DNA of 6,780 nt from Acidobacteriota bacterium (lineage in GTDB: Bacteria > Acidobacteriota > Vicinamibacteria > Vicinamibacterales > CAVVIG01), in contig QHWL01000168.1 of the NCBI GenBank assembly GCA_003222555.1, positions 1 to 6,780 on the forward strand. The letters run 5' to 3'. Each line of letters starts with the position of its first letter. Positions within the stretch are counted from its first letter, which is position 1. This document shows positions 1 to 5,503 of this stretch, in pieces. A model generated the notes under the pieces. The model did not search any database, was not told the DNA's origin, and saw only the letters and a program-made list of their open reading frames with translations. The position numbers were made by a program, and so were the translations under genes.

Positions 1-1559
1 GCGAGCTCGTGGGCGCCGACGTCGACTCGGTGCGGAAGGCGATCGGCGCCGACCGCCGGATCGGATCGTCGTTCCTCTTTCCGGGCGTCGGCTACGGCGG
101 CAGCTGCTTTCCGAAGGACACGCAGGCGCTGCTGCGGTCGGCGGCCGATCGCGCCTACGACTTCAAGATCCTGCGCGCCGTCGAGGAAGTGAACCAGCGG
201 CAGAAGGAGCGGCTCGTCGACAAGATGGAGCAGCACTTCACCAGCCTCTCCGGCAGGACGATCGCTTTGTGGGGGCTCGCGTTCAAGCCGCGAACCGACG
301 ACATGCGGGAAGCCCCCGCCATCCCGATCATCGAGCGGCTGCTGGCGAAGGGCGCGACGGTGAAGGCCTACGACCCGGCGGCGGCGCCCGTGGCGCGGCG
401 CCTGTTCGACGGCCGCATCGCGCTCTGCGAGCGGAGCTACGACGCGCTCGCGGGCGCCGACGCGCTCGCGATCGTGACCGAGTGGAACGAGTTCCGGGAG
501 CCCGACTTCGCCAAGATGCGCGCGCTGCTCAAGGCGCCCGTCGTCTTCGACGGCCGCAACATCTATTCGCCCGAGCGCGTTCTCGTCACCGGGGGCGCCG
601 GCTACATCGGCAGCCATGCGGCGAAGGCGCTCCACCGCGCCGGCTACCGCGTCGTCGTCTACGACAATCTGGTGGCCGGGCACCGCGGCGCCGTGAAGTA
701 CGGCGAGCTCGTGGTCGGCGACATCACCGACGGCGCGGCGGTGCGCGCGGCGATCCGGCAGCACGCCGTCTCCGCCGTGATGCACTTCGCGGCCTTCCTC
801 GACGTCGGCGAGTCGGTGAGGGACCCGGCGAAGTACTATCGCAACAACGTCGTCGGCGCGCTGGCCGTGCTCGACGCGATGGCGGCCGAACGCGTCCAGC
901 GCTTCGTGTTCTCGTCGACGTGCGCCACCTACGGAGAGCCGATCGAGACGCCGATTGAGGAAACGCATCCGCAGAACCCGATCAACAGCTACGGCGAGAG
1001 CAAGCTCGCCGTGGAGCGCGCGCTCCCGCACTTCGAGCGCGCGTACGGGATCGCGGCGATGGCGATGCGCTACTTCAACGCCGCCGGCGCCGACCCGGAC
1101 GGCGAGATCGGCGAGGATCATGCGCCGGAGATCCACGTGATCCCGCGCGCGATCGCCTCGGCGACCGGCGGGCCGGGCCTCACCGTGTTCGGCGACGACT
1201 ACCCGACGCCCGACGGCACCTGCCTGCGCGACTACGTGCACGTGTCCGATCTCGCCGACGCGCACGTGAAAGCGCTCGAGGCGATCGTCGAGACGGGGAA
1301 GTCGAGCGCGTACAACCTCGGCACCGGTCATCCGCATTCGGTGCGCGAAGTCATCGACACCGTCGCGCGCGTCACCGGACGCGAGGTTCCGTGGACGCTC
1401 GGCCCGCGCCGTCCCGGCGATCCGGCCGTCCTCTACGCCGCCGCGCACAAGGCGCACGCGGAGCTCCATTGGACGCCGCGCCTCCCGGCGCTCGAGGCCA
1501 TCGTCCGCACGGCGTGGGACTGGCACCGCACGCATCCGCATGGGTACGAGACGCGTTAA
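1..1559 (+). CDS. ugd-galE: UDP-glucose 6-dehydrogenase (C-terminal part) fused in frame to UDP-glucose 4-epimerase; 5' end outside window
   Basis: The reading frame is open from the window edge (first full codon at 3), so the true start lies upstream. Residues are numbered from the GTG at 9. Residues 1-190 are the middle and C-terminal domains of UDP-glucose dehydrogenase, which makes UDP-glucuronate with NAD. Visible motifs are FPGVGYGGSCFPKD with catalytic Cys33 and Lys36, GLAFKPRTDDMREAPA at 89-104, and VFDGRN at 179-184. From Val191 the chain is GalE, which interconverts UDP-glucose and UDP-galactose. It shows the NAD-binding VLVTGGAGYIGSH at 191-203, SSTCATYG at 302-309 (Thr304 at the position of E. 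coli Ser124), catalytic Tyr328 and Lys332 in SYGESK, RYFNAAGADPDG at 354-365, and RDYVHVSDLADAHV at 407-420. There is no stop and no start codon at the joint (about 570-581). The last roughly 14 residues usual for the dehydrogenase and the epimerase initiator Met are both missing. The end overlaps the exporter gene by 20 bases. Both identities are clear; that the fusion is natural is inferred. Confidence 0.9.
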   Translation, partial: ELVGADVDSVRKAIGADRRIGSSFLFPGVGYGGSCFPKDTQALLRSAADRAYDFKILRAVEEVNQRQKERLVDKMEQHFTSLSGRTIALWGLAFKPRTDDMREAPAIPIIERLLAKGATVKAYDPAAAPVARRLFDGRIALCERSYDALAGADALAIVTEWNEFREPDFAKMRALLKAPVVFDGRNIYSPERVLVTGGAGYIGSHAAKALHRAGYRVVVYDNLVAGHRGAVKYGELVVGDITDGAAVRAAIRQHAVSAVMHFAAFLDVGESVRDPAKYYRNNVVGALAVLDAMAAERVQRFVFSSTCATYGEPIETPIEETHPQNPINSYGESKLAVERALPHFERAYGIAAMAMRYFNAAGADPDGEIGEDHAPEIHVIPRAIASATGGPGLTVFGDDYPTPDGTCLRDYVHVSDLADAHVKALEAIVETGKSSAYNLGTGHPHSVREVIDTVARVTGREVPWTLGPRRPGDPAVLYAAAHKAHAELHWTPRLPALEAIVRTAWDWHRTHPHGYETR

Positions 1560-3315
1560 CGACGCCACCACGCTGCGGCGCCTGTTCCAGTACGCGGCGC
1601 CGTATCGGGGACGTCTCGGCTGGGCGACGGTCGGCATGGTGATTTACGCCGTCGGATCGGCGGGGCTCGCGTATCTCATCAAACCCATTTTCGACAACCT
1701 GCTGCCGCGGCAGCAGGACGTCGCGTTCACGGCGTGGGCGATCGTCGCCGTGTATTTCCTCAAGGGCATCGGATCGTACGGCTCGTCGTATCTGATGGCG
1801 GACGTCGGGCAGCGCGTCGTCATGGATCTACGCAATGCGCTCTACCGGCACATCCTCGGTCAGTCGGCCGGCTTCTTCGCGCACGGGGCGACCGGACGCC
1901 TGCTCTCGCGCATCAACAACGACGTCGGGCAGGTGCAGCAGGCCGTCTCGGAGACGGCCGGCGATCTCGCGCGCGAATCGCTCGCGCTGGTCGGCTACGC
2001 GGCGCTCCTCTTCTATTACGACACGCGGCTGACGATCGTCTGCTTCACGGCCGCGCCGCTCATCATCTATCCCCTGATCCGCCTCGGCCAGCGCGTGCGG
2101 CGCACGACGCGGCGCAGCCAGGAGGCGCTGGAGCAGATCTCGCACCTCGCCGCCGAAGCGTTCTCCGGGCATCGCATCGTGAAAGCGTTCGGCACCGAGG
2201 CGCACGAGGCGGAGAAGTTCAACCGCGCGGGCTATCACCTGTTCCGCACGAACATGAAGGTGACGGCGGCGCTCTCGAGCCTGCCGCCGCTCATGGAGCT
2301 GATTGGCGGCGTGGCGATGGCGGGCGCGCTCGTGTACGGCAGCCGGCAGATCGCGTCGGGTCAGCTGACGACAGGGCAGTTCGCCCTCTTCATCGGCACG
2401 CTGTTCCTGATGTACGGTCCGCTCAAGAAGCTGAGCCGCGTGAACGCCAACCTGCAGCAGGCGATCGCCGCCTCCGAGCGCATCTTCGAGATGATCGACA
2501 CCCACACCGAGGTGCTCGAGGCGAGCGACGCGAACGTGCTGCCGCCGTTTCAGCGCTCGATCGAGTTCCGCAAGGTCGAATTCCTCTACGAGGACGGCTC
2601 GCGCCGCATCCTGGACGACGTGTCGTTGACGGTGATGGCCGGGCAGATGGTGGCGATCGTCGGCCGCAGCGGCGCCGGCAAGACGACGCTCGTGAACCTG
2701 CTGCCCCGGTTCTACGACGTGAGCGCCGGCGGCATTCTCATCGACGGCGTCGACATCCGTTCCGTCGGGCTTTCGTCGCTGCGCGCGCAGATCGGCATCG
2801 TCACGCAGGACACCGTGCTGTTCGATGACACGGTGGCGAGCAACATCGCGTACGGCTCGCCGAATGCGCCGGCCGAAGCCATCGAGGCGGCGTCGCGTGC
2901 AGCCAACGCGCACGAGTTCATCAGCGCTCTCGATCGCGGATATCAGACGATGATCGGCGAGCGGGGACAGCGGTTGTCGGGCGGCCAGCGGCAGCGGCTG
3001 GCTATTGCGCGCGCGCTGCTCAAGAACGCCCCGATCCTTGTGCTCGATGAGGCCACCTCCGCGCTCGATTCCGAGTCGGAGCTGCTCGTGCAGGAGGCGC
3101 TGGCCAACCTGATGATGAACCGGACGTCGTTCGTCATCGCGCATCGGCTCTCGACGATTCGGCGGGCGGACGCGATCATCGTCCTCGAGCGCGGCCGAGT
3201 CGTCGAGGTGGGACGCCACGACGAACTGCTGGCGCGGCCCGGCGGCGCCTACGCGACGCTGTATCAGTTGCAGCTGCTCGAAGGCCGAAGTGAAAGGGGT
3301 ATGGTGACGTCCTAG
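1540..3315 (+). CDS. msbA: MsbA-type lipid ABC exporter, fused membrane and ATPase domains
   Basis: This 591-residue half-transporter is the usual length for the MsbA/type IV ABC exporter family. It would act as an inner-membrane homodimer; lipid A or another lipid-linked substrate is the likely cargo by family, but the substrate cannot be read from sequence. Residues 11-330 are the membrane domain, with hydrophobic segments near 28-50, 62-86, 143-163, 165-182, 248-268 and 275-295. The ATPase domain starts near 340. It shows A-loop Tyr350, Walker A GRSGAGKTT at 375-383, Q-loop Gln423, signature LSGGQ at 479-483, Walker B ILVLDEAT at 499-506 with Glu504, D-loop SALD at 507-510 and H-loop His535. 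All catalytic residues are present. The ATG at 1540 lies within the last codons of the upstream gene and has no Shine-Dalgarno sequence, so start by translational coupling is likely. It is chosen because LRRLFQYAAPYRGR right after it matches the family N-terminus. The next ATG, at 1636, would cut into the first membrane segment. Confidence 0.9.
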   Translation: MGTRRVNDATTLRRLFQYAAPYRGRLGWATVGMVIYAVGSAGLAYLIKPIFDNLLPRQQDVAFTAWAIVAVYFLKGIGSYGSSYLMADVGQRVVMDLRNALYRHILGQSAGFFAHGATGRLLSRINNDVGQVQQAVSETAGDLARESLALVGYAALLFYYDTRLTIVCFTAAPLIIYPLIRLGQRVRRTTRRSQEALEQISHLAAEAFSGHRIVKAFGTEAHEAEKFNRAGYHLFRTNMKVTAALSSLPPLMELIGGVAMAGALVYGSRQIASGQLTTGQFALFIGTLFLMYGPLKKLSRVNANLQQAIAASERIFEMIDTHTEVLEASDANVLPPFQRSIEFRKVEFLYEDGSRRILDDVSLTVMAGQMVAIVGRSGAGKTTLVNLLPRFYDVSAGGILIDGVDIRSVGLSSLRAQIGIVTQDTVLFDDTVASNIAYGSPNAPAEAIEAASRAANAHEFISALDRGYQTMIGERGQRLSGGQRQRLAIARALLKNAPILVLDEATSALDSESELLVQEALANLMMNRTSFVIAHRLSTIRRADAIIVLERGRVVEVGRHDELLARPGGAYATLYQLQLLEGRSERGMVTS

Positions 3316-3318
3316 GGG

Positions 3319-3399
3319 GCGGGTGGGGCGGGTGGGGCAGGTGGGGCGGGTGGGGCAGGTGGGGCAGGTGGGGCAGCTGGGGCAGCTGGGGCAGGTGGG
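3319..3399 (+). repeat. 9-base G-rich tandem array, 9 copies
   Basis: Nine uninterrupted 9-base units of the form GC(A/G)G(G/C)TGGG start four bases after the msbA stop codon. Units 1, 2 and 4 are GCGGGTGGG; units 3, 5, 6 and 9 are GCAGGTGGG; units 7 and 8 are GCAGCTGGG. The + strand, which is also the coding and RNA strand, carries runs of three to five G separated by single bases in the first half, a textbook quadruplex-forming pattern. The unit is a multiple of three, so the antisense frame stays open with Ala-Pro-Pro repeats; that antisense protein is not considered real. Confidence 0.9.
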
Positions 3400-3410
3400 G
3401 AAAGGCGTGA

Positions 3411-3609
3411 GCCGCGAAGGCACCGGCGGCGAACAGCCTTGAGCCCGAGCGAGCGCGACAGCCTTGAGCCCGCGTCGAGCGCGCAGGCGCGAGACGCGTG
3501 TGAGCGGGGGTGGGGCCCCGCGAACAGTAGACAACGCGCGAGCGAGAGCGCCTGGGGGTGGGGCCCTAGGCGCCGTGATGAAGGTGGGGCCCCGCCGCAA
3601 AGTAAAGAA
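3411..3609 (+). repeat. Dispersed intergenic repeat, complex copy A, upstream of yicC
   Basis: Three blocks recur in the gap before rpoZ. Bases 3411-3458 match 5161-5208 with one mismatch, 3536-3566 match 5211-5241 exactly, and 3583-3609 match 5232-5258 exactly. Copy A is longer than copy B because parts are duplicated. The ACAGCCTTGAGCCCG segment occurs at 3433 and again at 3458. The near-palindromic core GGTGGGGCCCC occurs around 3508, fully at 3583, and in a form cut short by one C at 3556. The last block runs into the first base of the yicC start codon. Together with the G-rich array it fills the 293-base gap after msbA. I see no clear promoter in this gap. That the element is mobile or regulatory is inference. 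Confidence 0.8.
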
Positions 3610-4502
3610 TGATCAAGAGCATGACCGGTTTCGCGTCGGTCACCCGCGAAGATGATCGCGCCACGATCTCGGTGACGATCCGCGCGCTCAACCACCGCCA
3701 TCTGGACCTGCAGCTTCGCGTGCCGGCGGCCTATGCCGCGATCGAAAGCGACCTGCGTGCGCTCGTCGGGAGGCGCGTGGCGCGCGGGCGGGTCGAGCTG
3801 AGTCTGTCGCTGCAACTGCGCCAACCCCCGGGCATCGAGGTCGAATTCAACGAGGCGTTCGGGACCGCGCTCGAGCAGGCACTGGAACAGGCACGGGCAC
3901 GCGGCCTCGTCGCGGGCGCGCTGACGCCGGGCGATTTGCTTCGGCTGCCGCAAGCGCTCACCATCCGTGAGCGGCAGACCGAGGTTGACGAAGCCCTGCA
4001 GCTCGAAATCGCGTCGCGGGCGTACCAGACGATCGGCGAGGCGCTCGCGGACCTCGATACGATGCGGTCGCGCGAAGGGGATCAGTTGAGGGCGGATCTC
4101 GACGAGCGGCGGACGCTCGTGGCCGATCTCGTGGAGCGAGTCGCGGTGGCGGCTGACCAGGGGCGCGCCGCGATGGAAGAGCGGCTGCACGAGCGCGTGC
4201 GCGAGCTGCGCGCCGACCTGCAGGCGGACGAAACGGCCGTGGCGCAGGAAATCGTCCGCATGGCCGCGCGGTCCGACATCAGCGAGGAGCTGGCCAGGTT
4301 CCGCGCTCACGTCTCGCACTGGATCACGCTCGCCGACAGCGCCGAGCCGTGCGGCCGGAAGCTCGATTTTCTGCTGCAGGAGATGAACCGCGAGGTCAAT
4401 ACGATGGGCTCGAAAGCCGACGGCCTCCGCGTGTCGGAGCTCATCATCGCGGCGAAAGCGGAGCTCGAGAAAATGCGGGAGCAGGTGCAGAATGTCGAGT
4501 AG
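3609..4502 (+). CDS. yicC: YicC/YloC family endoribonuclease
   Basis: This 297-residue cytoplasmic protein matches the YicC/YloC family over its full length. Members are reported to be endoribonucleases; the natural RNA targets here are unknown. The N-terminus is MIKSMTGFA (most members have Gly at residue 9, here Ala), followed by ALNHRHLDLQLRVP at 26-39 and RRVARGRVEL at 55-64. The centre, about 125-215, is charged and probably helical. The conserved C-terminal block includes RSDISEELARFRAH at 221-234, GRKLDFLLQEMNREVNTMGSK at 249-269 and a closing EKMREQVQNVE. The ATG at 3609 is chosen because the family starts with this MIKSMTGF motif; the alternative ATG at 3621 would remove part of it. 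Only a weak purine stretch (AAAG at 3599-3602) precedes it, and that stretch comes from the dispersed repeat. The 3' end overlaps gmk by 11 bases. The yicC-gmk pairing is widespread in bacteria. Confidence 0.93.
   Translation: MIKSMTGFASVTREDDRATISVTIRALNHRHLDLQLRVPAAYAAIESDLRALVGRRVARGRVELSLSLQLRQPPGIEVEFNEAFGTALEQALEQARARGLVAGALTPGDLLRLPQALTIRERQTEVDEALQLEIASRAYQTIGEALADLDTMRSREGDQLRADLDERRTLVADLVERVAVAADQGRAAMEERLHERVRELRADLQADETAVAQEIVRMAARSDISEELARFRAHVSHWITLADSAEPCGRKLDFLLQEMNREVNTMGSKADGLRVSELIIAAKAELEKMREQVQNVE
4477..4481 (+). promoter_or_regulatory. Probable ribosome binding site for gmk
   Basis: GGGAG lies inside the last codons of yicC, ten bases before the gmk ATG at 4492. It supports that ATG as the start and suggests that gmk is translated in step with yicC. 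Confidence 0.5.
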
Positions 4503-5112
4503 GGGCCGCGGCCTGCTCTTCGTCGTGTCGGCGCCCTCGGGGGCCGGCAAGACGACCCTGGTCGAGCGGCTGGTCGAACGGACCCCGAACCTCAAGATGT
4601 CCCGCTCGTACACGTCGCGGGCCGCGCGCCAGGGCGAAACCGACGGCGTGGACTATAATTTTGTGACACGGGAGCGGTTCGAGGCGATGGTCGCCGCCGG
4701 CGCGTTCCTGGAGTGGGCCGATTTGTTCGGTAATCTCTACGGAACGTCGGCCGCCGACACCGAACGGATCCTCGAGTCGGGATCCGACGTCGTTCTGGTC
4801 ATCGACGTGCAGGGCGCGCGGCAGGTACGGCGGCGCGGTGCCGAAACGACGGCGATTTTCGTCATGCCGCCGTCTTTCGACGTTCTCGAGCAGCGTCTGC
4901 GCGGGCGCAGCAAGGATAGTGAAGAGGCCATTCAGCGGCGGCTGCACGTGGCCCGCCAGGAAGTTGCCGCGTTTGCGGAGTACGACTTCCTGGTGATCAA
5001 CGACGAACTCGCCGCCGCCGTCGAGAGGTTGCGGAGCATCGTCCTCGCCGAGCGCGCCCGGCTCAAGTGCATGCGCGCAGCGGCCGAAAGCATCGTCGAA
5101 ACGTTCTCGTAG
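4492..5112 (+). CDS. gmk: Guanylate kinase
   Basis: This 206-residue cytoplasmic enzyme transfers phosphate from ATP to GMP, giving GDP for nucleic acid and (p)ppGpp metabolism. The length is normal for bacterial Gmk. The P-loop APSGAGKT is at 14-21 with Lys20. The GMP-binding segment SRSYTSRAARQGE at 37-49 keeps Arg43 and Arg46 but differs from the common SVS.TTR.PR.GE at three places (Arg38, Ser42, Ala45). DYNFV is at 54-58, FLEWADLFGNLYGTS at 72-86, and VIDVQGA at 103-109. The lid and C-terminal region contain RLRGRSKDSEEAIQRRL at 135-151. The gene starts within the 3' end of yicC, in another frame, with GGGAG ten bases upstream. All expected functional residues look intact, so the three changes probably do not abolish activity. 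Confidence 0.96.
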   Translation: MSSRGRGLLFVVSAPSGAGKTTLVERLVERTPNLKMSRSYTSRAARQGETDGVDYNFVTRERFEAMVAAGAFLEWADLFGNLYGTSAADTERILESGSDVVLVIDVQGARQVRRRGAETTAIFVMPPSFDVLEQRLRGRSKDSEEAIQRRLHVARQEVAAFAEYDFLVINDELAAAVERLRSIVLAERARLKCMRAAAESIVETFS

Positions 5113-5160
5113 AGGCGTTGTGAAAGCGGACAGTCGATCGAGGCAGGGCCGAGCGGCGAA

Positions 5161-5258
5161 GCCGCGAAGGCACAGGCGGCGAACAGCCTTGAGCCCGAGC
5201 GAGCGCGAAGGCGCGAGCGAGAGCGCCTGGGGGTGGGGCCCCGCCGCAAAGTAAAGAA
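5161..5258 (+). repeat. Dispersed intergenic repeat, simple copy B, upstream of rpoZ
   Basis: This is a compact 98-base version of the element found before yicC. It begins at the right arm of a small hairpin (GCGGC at 5153-5157 pairing with GCCGC at 5161-5165). It continues through CTTGAGCCCGAGCGAGCGCG and the near-palindrome GGTGGGGCCCCGCC at 5232-5245, and ends with an A/G-rich tail, CAAAGTAAAGAA, nine bases before the rpoZ ATG. The tail may supply the purine-rich ribosome binding site (AAAGAAAG at 5253-5260). The rest of the 155-base gap, 5113-5152, shows no recognisable feature. Confidence 0.8.
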
Positions 5259-5267
5259 AGATAGAAC

Positions 5268-5456
5268 ATGATTGATCACAGCAAGTTGCCCAATTCGTTC
5301 GAGTTCGTCGTCACCGCGGGCGCCCGCGCCCGCCAGCTGATGGCCGGGTCGATCCCGCGCGTCGTCGTCGGCGAGCACAAGAAGACGACCGTCGCGCAGC
5401 AGGAAGTCATGACGAAGGTCATAGAGAAGATCGAAAGGGAGGAGTCTGGCAGTTGA
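5268..5456 (+). CDS. rpoZ: DNA-directed RNA polymerase omega subunit
   Basis: This 62-residue protein binds the beta' subunit and helps assemble and stabilise RNA polymerase; in many bacteria it also forms part of a ppGpp site. The omega core is clear: PNSFEFVVTAGARARQLMAG at 8-27 corresponds to the conserved N(R/S)FELV...RARQL helix pair, followed by PRVVVGEHKKTTVAQQEV at 30-47. The chain is short but typical for the compact omega of Acidobacteria and Deltaproteobacteria. The ATG is preceded by AAAGAAAG seven bases upstream, which belongs partly to the dispersed repeat. The last residues (SGS) and the TGA stop are encoded by TCTGGCA-type sequence that recurs in the repeat that follows, so the extreme C-terminus may be repeat-derived. 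Position between gmk and coaBC is conserved in many bacteria and supports the call. Confidence 0.92.
   Translation: MIDHSKLPNSFEFVVTAGARARQLMAGSIPRVVVGEHKKTTVAQQEVMTKVIEKIEREESGS
5436..5444 (+). promoter_or_regulatory. Strong Shine-Dalgarno-like sequence, stranded 57 bases from the coaBC start
   Basis: AGGGAGGAG within the last codons of rpoZ is the best anti-16S match in the window. No long reading frame starts at a normal distance from it: the TTG at 5453 stops after six codons. The next real start, coaBC at 5502, is 57 bases past its end, with the octamer repeat in between. Confidence 0.45.
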
Positions 5457-5457
5457 G

Positions 5458-5480
5458 AATCTGGCAACAATGACCAGATT
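5458..5480 (+). other. Short inverted repeat between rpoZ and coaBC
   Basis: AATCTGG (5458-5464) can pair with CCAGATT (5474-5480) around a nine-base loop, starting just after the rpoZ stop. No U tract follows, so it does not look like an intrinsic terminator. It overlaps the octamer repeat and may simply be a by-product of it. Confidence 0.5.
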
Positions 5481-5503
5481 ACGAGACTACCAAATTACCA
5501 GAT
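5464..5503 (-). repeat. Degenerate octamer tandem repeat overlapping the coaBC start
   Basis: Read on the minus strand from 5503, successive 8-base units are ATCTGGTA, ATTTGGTA, GTCTCGTA, ATCTGGTC and a weaker ATTGTTGC. Related TCTGGCA words on the plus strand lie at 5445-5451 and 5460-5466. The run is noticeably AT-richer than the rest of the window. It contains the first two bases of the coaBC ATG. Confidence 0.7.

Noticed and set aside
1828..3600. 590-codon open frame on the minus strand across msbA
   Set aside because: It is antisense to the exporter ATPase and membrane domains, Arg/His/Ala-rich with no recognisable fold, and begins in repeat sequence. It is a codon-bias shadow.
3578..3655. 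Small upstream frame from the ATG at 3578 overlapping the yicC start
   Set aside because: It is out of frame with yicC, lies mostly in repeat sequence, has no ribosome binding site and has no recognisable product.
3312..4613. 433-codon open frame on the minus strand across yicC and the upstream gap
   Set aside because: It is antisense to well-conserved yicC and part of gmk, and its C-terminus is only the Ala-Pro-Pro translation of the 9-base array. Long antisense frames are expected at this GC content.
4654..4659. Perfect TATAAT box inside gmk
   Set aside because: It encodes part of the conserved DYNF motif, and there is no matching -35 element about 17 bases upstream.
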